Notes: generated from the sequence alone by a model not told the origin. A stretch of DNA of 64,000 nucleotides from Marivivens aquimaris (GCF_015220045.1 NZ_JADBGB010000001.1:766001-830000); one strand, 5' to 3'. Shown: positions 1 through 8,864, numbered from the stretch's first letter. Translations and numbers: made by a program.

Positions 1-13
1 ACGAGATGCGCCA

Positions 14-196
14 TCAAGCGGCACTCTCTCGGGCGATGTCGATCTCGCGAAGCACACATTCGGTGGCGCTGGCGATGCGACGAAGGATCAGTCCGCAATC
101 GGGGGAGGCGGACTTCAGCACGATGCTCAAAGCAAGCTCTGCGCGCTGTTTTTCGGTGAGGCTTTCAACGGCCTTTTGAAGATCGGTTGAAGACAT
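14..196 (-). CDS. Small hypothetical protein, 60 aa
   Basis: The reading frame begins with ATG at 194-196 and ends at the TGA at 14-16. The product (MSSTDLQKAVESLTEKQR...) is predicted to be mostly helical, with two cysteines and no membrane segment. The start lies two bases after the stop of the upstream small regulator, so the two are probably co-transcribed and translationally coupled. I recognise no family. The helical, charged make-up would fit an accessory of the neighbouring switch genes, but that is inference. A longer in-frame start exists upstream, but it would run through the neighbouring gene in another frame, so I chose the internal ATG. Confidence 0.45.
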   Translation of the reverse strand: MSSTDLQKAVESLTEKQRAELALSIVLKSASPDCGLILRRIASATECVLREIDIARESAA

Positions 197-198
197 CG

Positions 199-441
199 TT
201 AAGCCGCCTTCCGCGAGGTTTTCGGACGTTCGATCCCTTCGGGCCACGCCAGGTCTTCGGGCCAGATTTTGGAGAACCCAATTACCGCGCGATCGATGCT
301 CCGCACGTTGCACCCCTTTCCGGAACGTAAGTTCGCCAGAAAACGAGTGTGACAGCCGAGGTTTGTAGACAGGCCCGAATCGGAAAACTTGGACCCCTCC
401 TTCAAGGTGTCTGCCAAACGCAGGACAGTATCGATGTTCAT
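199..441 (-). CDS. Small putative DNA-binding regulator (Cro-like), 80 aa
   Basis: ATG at 439-441, stop TAA at 199-201. The protein has a helix-rich N-terminal part and a C-terminal tail with WPEDLAWPEGIERP. This pattern resembles small Cro-type proteins of alphaproteobacteria that end in a W-P-x-x-x-x-W-P motif; that match is from memory and is not a domain call. It is transcribed away from the XRE-S24 gene at 653, across an AT-rich gap of about 210 bases, the arrangement of a CI/Cro switch. No other phage gene is nearby, so if this is a prophage trace it is only a remnant or a domesticated pair. Confidence 0.5.
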   Translation of the reverse strand: MNIDTVLRLADTLKEGSKFSDSGLSTNLGCHTRFLANLRSGKGCNVRSIDRAVIGFSKIWPEDLAWPEGIERPKTSRKAA

Positions 442-652
442 CGCTCCGCACCTAAACTTGTAAAAATACCAACTTCACATTTTGTATAATTCCAGAATTC
501 CCGCTCTTCAAGTGAAAGTTGGAAAAAATACAACAAGCAAAAATTGTGGAATGTCCCAGTGGGGTGACGCGGGTATTGCGGACTGCAACTCGTGTCAGAA
601 AAAGTGACATAGTGAGCTAGCGCGCCCGCCTGTGTTGTGATGAAGGTTATCC
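442..652. promoter_or_regulatory. Divergent promoter region of the regulator pair
   Basis: This AT-rich spacer separates the divergent starts at 441 (minus) and 653 (plus). It must hold both promoters and is the natural place for operators of one or both regulators. I see several TTTGTATAAT-like and TACAA-type AT-rich stretches around 465-540 but no convincing long palindrome. The base composition differs clearly from the GC-rich core genes downstream. Confidence 0.4.
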
Positions 653-1690
653 ATGCCAGAAGTGACTTCGCTCGAACCCAAGGATCTATTTGCAGTTCTC
701 GACGCTCGGCGTCGTGAACTCGGCCTGTCACAGGTTGAGCTTTGTACCCGGGCTTTCGGCGAGGGTGCAGCAACCGACACATGGCAAAACCTTCGGCGCG
801 GCGCATCTATCAATCAAACGAGGTTGCTGGCGCTTTTGCACGCCCTCGGAATTCGTTTGAGTTTGGACCCGATCGAGGACTTTGATCCGGCCGAGCAAAA
901 GTCGGACTTGCAAAGTCATCAACCTGACAGGCCCGATTTGGTCGTCACCGACAAGTACGGCAATCGCACAGAGTTTGATGTGAAAAATCATCAATTCCCA
1001 GAAGCCGAATTTCTGCAGGCGTTCGATAGATTTAGGAAAAGTAGATACACCCCAGTCAGCCTTGTGAGCTTAGACGGTTCGGACGACGCCACTGATGAGA
1101 CCGGGTCGGATCCAAATGCTGCCTACAATGCTTTGAAGCCGCGGAGCGAATTTGAGAGCCAACTGGTTAAAATCTCCGCCAATCACTGGCAGGTCAAAAC
1201 GACCCTGCGGAGAGCTCCGCAAAAGAGGGACCGCACGATCAAAGAGCAGTTGGCCGAGTTCGTTCCAGTTGCGTGGGTGGACAAGCAGCAGGATGCCGAG
1301 CCAATCCAGTTTCGGAGGTCTTGGTTCATGGAAGCGGGGATCGACCCCAAAAGCTGCCGCCTACTGGTAGCGCCCGACACCACTGTGATGATGCCGACGA
1401 TACCACCGAATTCCTTGGTCATGATCGACGTACAAGCTCCAGTCGAAGGGGCTCGGCTAGCGGCATTTGAGACCGGCATGCTTAACGTTGGACTACTGAG
1501 TGATCGCAGAAGAAATAAGGCAGCAACGACTCGCACGTCCAACGTTACTATCGCTCGAATGTTGCCGACAGATAATCATTGGATATTGAGCTACGATGCT
1601 GTCGGCAGGATTCCTGAGCTCTACGACCTTGAGGCAGCTAGAATGGCCTATCTCGGGCAGGTCATTTGGGTGGGGAGCCGTCTTTATTGA
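653..1690 (+). CDS. XRE-type regulator with degenerate S24 (LexA/CI-like) domain, 345 aa
   Basis: Residues about 8-65 form a helix-turn-helix (RRRELGLSQVELCTRAFG...). A polar linker follows, and residues about 230-345 align by eye with the S24 self-cleavage domain: the ...WFMEAGIDPKSC..., PTIPPNSLVMID and GQVIWVGSRLY elements are all in family order. The usual G-D-S-M nucleophile motif reads P-D-T-T-V-M, and the usual VKRL lysine reads A-R-M-L. Both catalytic positions therefore appear lost, suggesting a regulator that no longer self-cleaves. The ATG at 653 has an AAGG about 9 bases upstream. The gene faces away from the small regulator at 199-441 and overlaps the TTG start of the next gene. 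Confidence 0.7.
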   Translation: MPEVTSLEPKDLFAVLDARRRELGLSQVELCTRAFGEGAATDTWQNLRRGASINQTRLLALLHALGIRLSLDPIEDFDPAEQKSDLQSHQPDRPDLVVTDKYGNRTEFDVKNHQFPEAEFLQAFDRFRKSRYTPVSLVSLDGSDDATDETGSDPNAAYNALKPRSEFESQLVKISANHWQVKTTLRRAPQKRDRTIKEQLAEFVPVAWVDKQQDAEPIQFRRSWFMEAGIDPKSCRLLVAPDTTVMMPTIPPNSLVMIDVQAPVEGARLAAFETGMLNVGLLSDRRRNKAATTRTSNVTIARMLPTDNHWILSYDAVGRIPELYDLEAARMAYLGQVIWVGSRLY

Positions 1691-2013
1691 GAGCAGCGCT
1701 CCTTTTCGCATTTACAATTTCGTGCAACAGCTCGTTCGCCTCGGCTGACGACGTGGCGAAGACTTGCGAGGGCGTCGAGAGCGTCGTCTCGCTGGGCTAT
1801 GTGGAACTGGCCACGACCGGCAGCAAAGAAGCGTCCGTATACTGGCGCGGAGATGGCTGGATCGGTGATCTGATCCTGACCGCGATCGAGCGCATGACAG
1901 CCGACGACGACATGAGCGGTGCGGACGTTTTGAAGATCTTCAGCTCGGCATGCGTCGACGCCTCAGGCGACTACGCCGAGATGATGGCGCTGATAGAAGA
2001 GGGCATCGAGTAG
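1687..2013 (+). CDS. Small exported hypothetical protein, 108 aa
   Basis: I place the start at TTG 1687-1689, overlapping the stop of the upstream regulator, because a GGGGAG ribosome site lies about 9 bases upstream and the product then begins with a clean signal peptide (RAALLFAFTISCNSSFASA, cut before DDV). A start further upstream at 1666 would give an N-terminal extension that spoils the signal peptide. The mature part is acidic with two cysteines. Its C-terminal half (WRGDGWIGDL...ADDDMSGADV...FSSAC) resembles the broken frame at 2049-2387. I do not recognise the family. Its secretion and co-transcription with a regulator are the only clues to role. Confidence 0.55.
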   Translation: MRAALLFAFTISCNSSFASADDVAKTCEGVESVVSLGYVELATTGSKEASVYWRGDGWIGDLILTAIERMTADDDMSGADVLKIFSSACVDASGDYAEMMALIEEGIE

Positions 2014-2048
2014 ACCGTTCCCGGTACGCTGTGTTGAGTAGATGAGTT

Positions 2049-2387
2049 ATGAGAGTGACATTCTTCGCAGCTTTAACGGTGCGTCTCCCGCAAGTAGCGG
2101 GTGCGGCCGATCTGCCAGCAGTTTGTGGACCACTCTAAGAGATCGCTGAACAGACTTTCGAAGAGCTGATCCTTGATCCTGATCGGACCCACGGCAGCAC
2201 TTGGGAAGGCAACGACTCTGTTTTCGGCAGCTTGGTCGAACTGGTTGCGTTCGGTGCTGACCGAGACAACGCCGAGGCGGCGCAAGCTAGCGCGGCGCTC
2301 ATGTTCCTTTGCAGTGCAATTCGAACTAAAAACAGTTCCCAGTTCCAATCACCATATATCAACCCGAGCATTCGCCTAAGGGTTTGA
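2049..2387 (+). pseudogene. Broken paralogue of the upstream exported protein
   Basis: Reading from ATG 2049 gives a signal peptide (MRVTFFAALTVRLPQVAGA, cut before ADLP), then VCGPL and an in-frame TAA at 2136-2138. The same frame stays open from there to the TGA at 2385-2387, and its translation (STWEGNDSVFGSLVEL...ADRDNAEAAQAS...FLCSA) matches the layout of the neighbour at 1687-2013: a tryptophan-glycine step, an AD-x-D cluster, then F-x-x-C/A. A single stop codon therefore seems to have inactivated a tandem duplicate. A sequencing error or programmed readthrough would also explain it. Confidence 0.5.
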
Positions 2388-2795
2388 TGTAGTTGGGAAA
2401 TAGCTCTTTCTGGGAACTCGCTTCAGAAGTTGGCCCCAGAGTTCCCAGTTCGGAGGGACCGAACTGGGTCCTGCAAGCTAGTTTATGATGCGTTCAGTCG
2501 TCGTTTAAGCCTTTTTTAAAAGGCTATAAGCGCCTGTCGTTTAATTCCTGCAGTCCGGCACTCGTGGCTTTGTATTTTCTCTGATCCGCGCGATTTCCGG
2601 CCGCACTGCAATTATTGGCGCAATGCAGGGGCCACATCGGACACGCCACGCATAGGCCTTATTTTTCAAGGCTCTGTCCGAGTTCTTCCGAGAACCTCCG
2701 GCCTCTTCCGACTACTGCAAGTATTACTGTCTCCGTACAAAGGCGGCTCTATTTGCCAGATTGACGTTGACGGAAAGCGGGTGAAAAGTGATCTC
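2388..2795. other. Non-coding stretch before glnE
   Basis: I find no convincing gene here. It contains two overlapping inverted repeats (2411-2468), an AGCCTTTT/AAAAGGCT dyad (2508-2525), two copies of GTCGTTTAA near 2500 and 2537, and a loose CTGCA/TGCAG pair near 2607-2629. The glnE promoter and leader must lie here. The composition is intermediate between the AT-rich patch upstream and the core genes downstream, so this may be the right-hand junction of the accessory patch. Confidence 0.5.
2411..2468. repeat. Two overlapping inverted repeats
   Basis: TGGGAACTC at 2411-2419 pairs perfectly with GAGTTCCCA at 2439-2447, and CCCAGTTCGG at 2444-2453 pairs perfectly with CCGAACTGGG at 2459-2468 across a 5-base loop. 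The two stems share CCCA (2444-2447) and so cannot form together. The motif AGTTCCCAGTTC also occurs at 2334-2345 in the pseudogene. No T-tract follows, so this is not a simple terminator. Confidence 0.6.
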
Positions 2796-5555
2796 ATGAC
2801 ATTCGACTCCCGCATCACCCGACTACCCCGTGCCTACGAACCCGACCGCGCTGCCGATACGCTCGCGGTGCTTCCAGAGGTCACAGGCGTCATGCGCGAT
2901 CTTCTTTACGGCATCGCGGGGAGCAGCCCGTACCTCGCGGGTCTGATGCAAAAGGAAGCGGAGTGGTTCTTCGCCGCGCTGGATGACCCAGAAGCTTCCG
3001 TGGCGGAAATTCTCGAACTTGTGCGTACGCTTGAGGTCGATCAGCTGCAAAGCGGCCTGCGTCAAGCGAAACGGCGGATCGCGCTGATGAGTGGCGTGGC
3101 AGATGTCGGCGGGGTCTGGGGGCTGGAGGCTGTGACGGGCACGCTGTCCAATTTCGCCGATGTGGCGGTCGATACGGCGCTCAAACGGCTCGTCGGGGCA
3201 GAGATCGCACGCGGGAAGATCCCCGGCATGACCGACGAAGATGCGGCAACCGCTGGCGGGCTTTTCGCACTCGCGATGGGCAAGGGCGGGGCGGGGGAGT
3301 TGAACTATTCCTCCGACATCGACCTGATCGTGCTGTTCGACAACGACCGTCTGGACGAAGACAACTACGACGACGCCCGCGCGTCCTTCATCCGTGCGAC
3401 GCGCAAGTTGACCACTTTGATGTCCGAACAAACGGCCGAAGGTTACGTGTTCCGCACCGACCTGCGCCTGCGCCCAGATGCAAGCGTGACGCCGGTATGC
3501 CTGTCGATCGCGGCGGCGGAGCACTATTACGAGAGCGTTGGCCGGACGTGGGAGCGCGCCGCTTACATCAAAGCGCGATCTGCCGCCGGTGATGTGAAGG
3601 CCGGCGAGGCGTTTCTGGAAACGCTCCGCCCGTTCGTCTGGCGCAAGCACCTCGACTTTGCCGCCATTCAGGACGCACACGACATGCGTCTGCGCATCCG
3701 TGACCACAAAGGTCTGCACGGCGCACTGAACCTCGACGGGCACAATATCAAATTGGGGCGGGGCGGCATCCGCGAGATCGAATTCTTCACCCAGACCCGC
3801 CAGTTGATCGCTGGTGGCCGTGACCCCAGCCTGCGCGTGCGCGAAACCCGCCGCGGTCTGGATCGACTTGCCGCTGCGGGCTGGGTCGAGGCTGATGACG
3901 CGGTGAAACTATACGATCATTACAGCTTCCATCGCGAGGTCGAACACCGCCTCCAAATGATAAACGACCAGCAGACGCATACGCTCCCGAACTCGGTCGA
4001 GGGCTGGGAGCGTCTGGCGGCGTTCATGGGCCGCGACGTGCCTGAACTGCGGGCAGAGCTGGAGCAGCGCAGCCACGAGGTCCACGCGCTGACCGAAGGG
4101 TTCTTTGCCCCTGACGAACCCGCGCCCGCTGCCGACACCTTCGGCAAGGATATCGAGGCGGCGTGGCTGGGCTATCCCGCCTTCAGGTCCGAACGTGCGG
4201 TCGAGCTGTTCAAACGCGTGCGGCCAGAAATCTTCGAGCGCCTGAAACAGTCGGCCAAGCCCGAAGAGGCACTTCTGCAATTCGACGGCTTTCTCAAAGG
4301 CTTACCCGCTGGAGTTCAACTGTTTTCACTGTTCGAGGCGAACCCGCAGCTCACCCGTCTGATCGTCGATATCTGCGCCACGGCGCCCGCGCTCGCACAG
4401 TATCTGTCCCGCAACGCATCCGTTTTCGACATGGTGATCGGCGGCAGTTTCTTCGACCCGTGGCCGTCCGTGGATGACCTTCGTCAGTCGCTGGCCCGGT
4501 CTATGGCCGAGGCAGAGGACTACGAATCCAAGCTGAACATGGCCCGCCGCTGGATGAAGGAATGGCACTTCCGCGTCGGCGTTCACCACCTGCAGGGCCT
4601 CGTGTCCGCGCAGGAAAGTGGGGAGCAATATAGCGATCTAGCGGAGGCTGTGATTTCGGGCCTCTGGCCCATCGTCGTCGATGAATTCAGCAGCAAGCAC
4701 GGCACGCCGCCGGGACGCGGTGCGGTCGTGCTCGGCATGGGATCGCTCGGCGCGCGACGGCTCAATGCGGGCTCCGACCTCGATCTGATTATGATTTACG
4801 ACGCGGATGGAGTGGAAAATTCCGATGGGCGCAGGCCGCTGGGAACGCGCCCCTATTACGCCCGCCTGACCCAAGCGCTGCTGACCGCTGTCACTGCGCC
4901 GATGGGTGAGGGCAAGCTTTACGAAGTCGACATGCGCCTGCGCCCTTCGGGCCGTCAGGGGCCGGTGGCGACCTCGCTTAATTCATTCGACATGTACCAG
5001 CGCGACGAGGCGTGGACGTGGGAGCACCTTGCGCTCACCCGTGCGCGACCCATCGCAGGGGCGGAGGATCTGGCAGAGGAAGTCGAGGCGCTCCGCCAGC
5101 AAATCCTCGCAGAGAAATCCAATGGCGAAACCGTGCTGACCGACGTGGCCGACATGCGCCGCCGGATTGCCGAAGCAAAGTCGCCGCAAGGCGCGTGGGA
5201 CGCTAAAATCGGGGCAGGGCGCTTGCAGGATGTGGAGCTCTGCGCGCAGACCGCCGCGCTCCGTGCTGGGTCCGATGCCCGCAATGTGCCCGAGCAGATC
5301 GCTGCCGGTGTCGCCTCCGGATGGTTCAATGCCGCGGATGAAGCTGCCTTGTGCAACGCGGCCAATCTATTCTGGCAATTGCAGGCCGCCGCGCGGCTGC
5401 TCACTGGCGGCAAGCTGGAGCCCGATGAGTTGGGTGAGGGCGGACGTCGATTTATTTTGCGGGAGACCGGCTTTGCGGATACCGAGGCGCTACGCATCGC
5501 GATGGACGACACGGCAAATGCGGCCGACCAGGTTATCTCTCGCCTCTTGGAATAG
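2796..5555 (+). CDS. glnE: Bifunctional glutamine synthetase adenylyltransferase/deadenylase
   Basis: GlnE adds AMP to, and removes it from, glutamine synthetase in response to nitrogen status through PII. The 919-residue product has both nucleotidyltransferase domains: an N-terminal GAGELNYSSDIDLIVLFD (around residue 165) and a C-terminal GSLGARRLNAGSDLDLIMIYD (around residue 648). Each carries the G-S/G-...-D-x-D metal motif, separated by the helical regulatory region. Length is slightly under the usual 930-1000. The ATG at 2796 gives the N-terminus normal for the family (MTFDSRITRLPR). An in-frame GTG at 2781 with GGAAAG just upstream is an alternative start. The small gene at 5563 follows at once. 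Confidence 0.95.
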   Translation: MTFDSRITRLPRAYEPDRAADTLAVLPEVTGVMRDLLYGIAGSSPYLAGLMQKEAEWFFAALDDPEASVAEILELVRTLEVDQLQSGLRQAKRRIALMSGVADVGGVWGLEAVTGTLSNFADVAVDTALKRLVGAEIARGKIPGMTDEDAATAGGLFALAMGKGGAGELNYSSDIDLIVLFDNDRLDEDNYDDARASFIRATRKLTTLMSEQTAEGYVFRTDLRLRPDASVTPVCLSIAAAEHYYESVGRTWERAAYIKARSAAGDVKAGEAFLETLRPFVWRKHLDFAAIQDAHDMRLRIRDHKGLHGALNLDGHNIKLGRGGIREIEFFTQTRQLIAGGRDPSLRVRETRRGLDRLAAAGWVEADDAVKLYDHYSFHREVEHRLQMINDQQTHTLPNSVEGWERLAAFMGRDVPELRAELEQRSHEVHALTEGFFAPDEPAPAADTFGKDIEAAWLGYPAFRSERAVELFKRVRPEIFERLKQSAKPEEALLQFDGFLKGLPAGVQLFSLFEANPQLTRLIVDICATAPALAQYLSRNASVFDMVIGGSFFDPWPSVDDLRQSLARSMAEAEDYESKLNMARRWMKEWHFRVGVHHLQGLVSAQESGEQYSDLAEAVISGLWPIVVDEFSSKHGTPPGRGAVVLGMGSLGARRLNAGSDLDLIMIYDADGVENSDGRRPLGTRPYYARLTQALLTAVTAPMGEGKLYEVDMRLRPSGRQGPVATSLNSFDMYQRDEAWTWEHLALTRARPIAGAEDLAEEVEALRQQILAEKSNGETVLTDVADMRRRIAEAKSPQGAWDAKIGAGRLQDVELCAQTAALRAGSDARNVPEQIAAGVASGWFNAADEAALCNAANLFWQLQAAARLLTGGKLEPDELGEGGRRFILRETGFADTEALRIAMDDTANAADQVISRLLE

Positions 5556-5562
5556 GCGCCAC

Positions 5563-5838
5563 ATGGCTCAAGACGATATCGACCCGACGGGTCTGATCCG
5601 TGAATCCTACCGTATCGACGGGATCACTCTCGAAGAATGCCGCAGCATTTTTTTTGACTGGGCGCTGAAAACACCGCTCGGATCGGACACGAATGCCAAC
5701 GTGCGTGGCCTTCTGGCCCGCTACGAGGGCGGCAATCCGCATCACCCGATGACCGGCGTGCTGAAAGAAGCGCTGGACCAGCCGACCGCACCAAAGCGTC
5801 GCGGGGGTCGTTCGGCGCGCGTGACCGACCAGCAGTAA
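5563..5838 (+). CDS. Small conserved hypothetical protein, 91 aa
   Basis: ATG 5563 lies eight bases after the glnE stop, so the gene is almost certainly in the glnE transcript. The product starts MAQDDIDPTGLIRESYRIDG and contains an acidic-aromatic stretch (CRSIFFDWAL), a HHPMTGVLKEAL segment and a basic tail (KRRGGRSAR). It has no signal peptide or membrane span. I do not recognise a characterised family; location suggests only a link to nitrogen control. Codon use matches the core genes. Confidence 0.7.
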   Translation: MAQDDIDPTGLIRESYRIDGITLEECRSIFFDWALKTPLGSDTNANVRGLLARYEGGNPHHPMTGVLKEALDQPTAPKRRGGRSARVTDQQ

Positions 5839-5847
5839 ACCGGCAGG

Positions 5848-5868
5848 CGCAGCGGTTATTCCGCTGCG
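5848..5868. terminator. Hairpin between convergent genes
   Basis: CGCAGCGG (5848-5855) and CCGCTGCG (5861-5868) form a perfect 8-bp stem with loop TTATT. The loop contains the stop codon of the minus-strand VOC gene (5856-5858). There is no T-tract on either side, so this is at best a weak bidirectional terminator or mRNA-end stabiliser. Confidence 0.4.
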
Positions 5869-6305
5869 GCCTCCAATGCGGCGATGTCGAATTTTACCAT
5901 CTGCATCATCGCCGCCATCACCGCGTCCGCTTTGGGACCGGCGATCAGGTCGAAAAAGACCTTGGGCACGATTTGCCACGACACACCCCAACGGTCGGTG
6001 AGCCATCCGCATTGCATCTCTGTGCCGCCTTCGGAAAGGCCGGCCCAGACGCGGTCAATGTCGGCTTGGGTGTCGAGCTTCACTTCGATCGAGGCAGCGG
6101 GCGTCAGTTTGTAATACGGCCCGCCATTCAGCAGGCTGAACTTCTGTCCACCGATTTCGAGAGATACCACCAGCGCTTCGTCAGGATTGTCGAATTTCGG
6201 CTGGGTGTGCGTGACGCGCGCGTCGGGAAATAGGGTTTGGTAGAAAGCGGCAGCCTCAGCGGCGCCGCTTTCCAACCATAAGCACGTGCTGGTCGGAGTT
6301 GTCAT
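5856..6305 (-). CDS. VOC-superfamily protein (PhnB-like)
   Basis: The 149-residue protein has the PhnB/3-demethylubiquinone-methyltransferase-like layout of the vicinal oxygen chelate fold: CLWLESGAAEAAAFYQTLFPDARV at the start, a central LEIGGQKFSLLNGGP strand pair, and GWLTDRWGVSWQIVP near the C-terminus. Members often bind small ligands and many have no known reaction. ATG at 6303-6305. It converges on the glnE operon and stands apart from eda downstream on the same strand, so I infer no pathway. Confidence 0.85.
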   Translation of the reverse strand: MTTPTSTCLWLESGAAEAAAFYQTLFPDARVTHTQPKFDNPDEALVVSLEIGGQKFSLLNGGPYYKLTPAASIEVKLDTQADIDRVWAGLSEGGTEMQCGWLTDRWGVSWQIVPKVFFDLIAGPKADAVMAAMMQMVKFDIAALEAAAE

Positions 6306-6362
6306 GATGAATGCCCCCTTTTGGCTGCTGTCACCCTGCGCCTCCGTTAGCGTTCTGGCAAG

Positions 6363-7004
6363 TCAGCGCTTGAGCGCTGCCGCTTCGCGGGCGAGGGCTT
6401 CGATGCCTGCCCAGTCGCCGTCCTTGACCATCTGGGCCGGAGCGACCCACGAGCCGCCGCAGCACAGCACGTTCGACAGCGACAGGTAGTCGTTCACGTT
6501 CTTCATCGAGATGCCGCCGGTCGGGCAGAACTTTGCCTGCGGGAGCGGAGCGCCGATTGCCTTCAGCGCCGGAGCGCCGCCGTTTGCTTCGGCAGGGAAG
6601 AACTTCATCGTGGTGTAGCCGCGGTCGAGCAGCTTCATCACGTCCGACGCGGTCGAGGTGCCAGGAAGGAGCGGCAGGTCATTGGCTTCGCACGCGTCGA
6701 GCAGACGGTCGGTCACGCCCGGCGATACGCCGAAGGTCGCGCCGGCTTTCTTGGCGGCTTCGACGTCCTGCGCGGTGAGCAGGGTGCCAGCGCCGACGAC
6801 GCCGCCTTCGACCTGAGCCATTTCGCGGATCGCGTCCAGCGCGGCAGCGGTGCGGAGGGTGACTTCGAGAGCCGGAAGGCCGCCAGCGACGAGCGCTTTG
6901 GCCAGATCGGCAGCGGAGCTTGCGTCGTCCACGACCAGAACCGGAACGACCGGCGCGAGTTCGCAGACTTTGCGGGATTCAATGGATGCAGCTTCGGGCG
7001 TCAT
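6363..7004 (-). CDS. eda: KDPG/KHG aldolase
   Basis: This enzyme splits 2-keto-3-deoxy-6-phosphogluconate into pyruvate and glyceraldehyde 3-phosphate, the last step of the Entner-Doudoroff pathway. The 213-residue product shows the class I aldolase pattern: E47 and R51 in LEVTLRT, the GAGT strand near residue 71, and the Schiff-base lysine K134 in TTMKFFPAE. It lies 54 bases downstream of edd on the same strand. The gap holds an intrinsic-terminator hairpin, so eda probably depends on readthrough or its own promoter. Confidence 0.95.
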   Translation of the reverse strand: MTPEAASIESRKVCELAPVVPVLVVDDASSAADLAKALVAGGLPALEVTLRTAAALDAIREMAQVEGGVVGAGTLLTAQDVEAAKKAGATFGVSPGVTDRLLDACEANDLPLLPGTSTASDVMKLLDRGYTTMKFFPAEANGGAPALKAIGAPLPQAKFCPTGGISMKNVNDYLSLSNVLCCGGSWVAPAQMVKDGDWAGIEALAREAAALKR

Positions 7005-7021
7005 ATTTTGTCCTATGCAGT

Positions 7022-7051
7022 AAAAAAGCCCGAGGCGGAGGAGCCTCGGGC
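7022..7051 (-). terminator. Intrinsic terminator between edd and eda
   Basis: Read on the minus strand, GCCCGAGGC (7051-7043) pairs perfectly with GCCTCGGGC (7036-7028), followed by TTTTTT (7027-7022). It starts 8 bases after the edd stop and ends 18 bases before the eda start. This would lower eda transcription relative to edd unless read through. Confidence 0.8.
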
Positions 7052-7058
7052 GCTAAGA

Positions 7059-8864
7059 TCAGACCACAACGGCAGCGCCGTGCGACGACAGGCCGACGTT
7101 CTTGCGGAACACGCCGAACAGCTCGCGGCCCACGCCGTTGCCGTTGCCCGACAGATCGGCGGTGACGGCGGTGCGGGTCGACAGATCGACGCCGAGCACT
7201 TCGAGCGTGCCCTTGGTCGCGTCAAGTCGGATCACGTCACCGTCCTGAAGCATCGCGAGCGGTCCGCCATCGGCAGCCTCGGGGCTGACGTGGATCGCAG
7301 CGGGAACCTTGCCCGATGCGCCCGACATACGGCCGTCCGTGACCAGCGCGACCTTGAGGCCGCGGTCCTGAAGAACCGCCAGCGTCGGCGTCAGCGAGTG
7401 AAGTTCCGGCATCCCGTTGGCCTGCGGGCCTTGGAAGCGGACGATCACCACGGTGTCCGACGTGAATTCGCCGTTCTGGAACGCCTTCTTCACGTCTGCC
7501 TGTTCCTGAAAGATACGGCAGGGCGCTTCGATGATGTGACGCTCGGGGGCGACAGCCGAGACCTTGATCACACCACGACCGAGGTTGCCTTCGAGCAGCG
7601 ACAGACCACCGGTCTGGCCGAACGGATCGGCAGCGGGGCGGAGGATTTTGTCGTTCAGCGTTTCCGCCGGACCGTCCTCGTAAGCAACGCGGCCTTCCTT
7701 GAGCTTGGGCTCTTGGGTGTAACGATCCAGACCCTTGCCGGCGACGGTAGTCACATCGTCATGAAGCAGACCTGCGTTCAGCAGTTCCGAGATCATGAAC
7801 TGGAGGCCGCCAGCGGCGTGGAAGTGGTTCACGTCGGCAAGGCCGTTGGGGTAAACCTTGGCCAGCAGCGGAACGATTTCCGACAGATCGTGGAAGTCCT
7901 GAAGGTCCAGCTCGATCCCCGCAGCACGCGCCATTGCGGGCAGGTGCAGCACGAGGTTGGTAGAGCCGCCCGTTGCCATCAGACCGACGAGACCGTTCAC
8001 AAACGCACGTTCGTCCAGAACATCGCAAACCGGCGTGTATTCGTTGCCGAGCGCGGTGATCTGTGCGGCACGTTCGGTGCCAGCGACCGTCAGCGCATCG
8101 CGCAGCGGAGTGTTCGGGTTGATGAACGACGCACCCGGCAGGTGCAGGCCCATGAACTCCATCAGCATCTGGTTGGTGTTCGCGGTGCCGTAGAAAGTGC
8201 AGGTACCCGGACCGTGGTAGGAGGCCATCTCGGCTTCCATCAGCTTGTCGCGGCCCACTTCGCCGGTAGCAAACTGCTGGCGAACCTTGGCCTTTTCGTC
8301 GTTCGGCAGACCCGAGACCATCGGACCGGCGGGCACGAACACAGCCGGAATATAGCCGAAGGTCGCCGCAGCCATCACCAGGCCGGGGACGATCTTGTCG
8401 CAGACGCCCAGATAGATCGACGAGTCGAACACGTTATGCGAAAGTCCGACGCCGGCGGCGAGGGCGATCACATCACGCGAAAACAGCGACAACTCCATGC
8501 CGGTCTGGCCTTGGGTCACGCCGTCACACATCGCCGGAACGCCGCCAGCGACCTGCGCGGTCGCACCGACAGCGCGGGCGGCCTCGCGGATGATCGCGGG
8601 GTAGGTTTCAAACGGCTGGTGAGCCGAAAGCATGTCGTTATAGGCAGTGATGATCCCGATATTCGGGGCCTTTTCGGCAACGAGCGCGTCTTTATCACCG
8701 CCCATTGCTGCGTAGGCGTGAGCCTGGTTTCCGCAGGTCAGATGTGCCCGCCTCGGACCTTCGGCGGCAGCGCGCCCCATCAGGTCAAGGTAGGCAGTCC
8801 GCCGCGTCTCACTCCGTGCGACAATCCTGTCGGTCACGGCCTTGAGCGTTGGATGCAAAGCCAT
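7059..8864 (-). CDS. edd: 6-Phosphogluconate dehydratase
   Basis: Edd converts 6-phosphogluconate to KDPG, the committed Entner-Doudoroff step, using a [4Fe-4S] cluster. The 601-residue product is of normal length for the IlvD/Edd family and carries [11 protein letters not shown] (C113) and [11 protein letters not shown] (C155), with TGGSTN and [11 protein letters not shown] further on. The ATG at 8862-8864 follows a GAGGGAG ribosome site. A candidate LacI/GntR-type operator lies 45 bases upstream (8909-8922). In Rhodobacterales this route carries most glucose catabolism. Confidence 0.97.
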   Translation of the reverse strand: MALHPTLKAVTDRIVARSETRRTAYLDLMGRAAAEGPRRAHLTCGNQAHAYAAMGGDKDALVAEKAPNIGIITAYNDMLSAHQPFETYPAIIREAARAVGATAQVAGGVPAMCDGVTQGQTGMELSLFSRDVIALAAGVGLSHNVFDSSIYLGVCDKIVPGLVMAAATFGYIPAVFVPAGPMVSGLPNDEKAKVRQQFATGEVGRDKLMEAEMASYHGPGTCTFYGTANTNQMLMEFMGLHLPGASFINPNTPLRDALTVAGTERAAQITALGNEYTPVCDVLDERAFVNGLVGLMATGGSTNLVLHLPAMARAAGIELDLQDFHDLSEIVPLLAKVYPNGLADVNHFHAAGGLQFMISELLNAGLLHDDVTTVAGKGLDRYTQEPKLKEGRVAYEDGPAETLNDKILRPAADPFGQTGGLSLLEGNLGRGVIKVSAVAPERHIIEAPCRIFQEQADVKKAFQNGEFTSDTVVIVRFQGPQANGMPELHSLTPTLAVLQDRGLKVALVTDGRMSGASGKVPAAIHVSPEAADGGPLAMLQDGDVIRLDATKGTLEVLGVDLSTRTAVTADLSGNGNGVGRELFGVFRKNVGLSSHGAAVVV

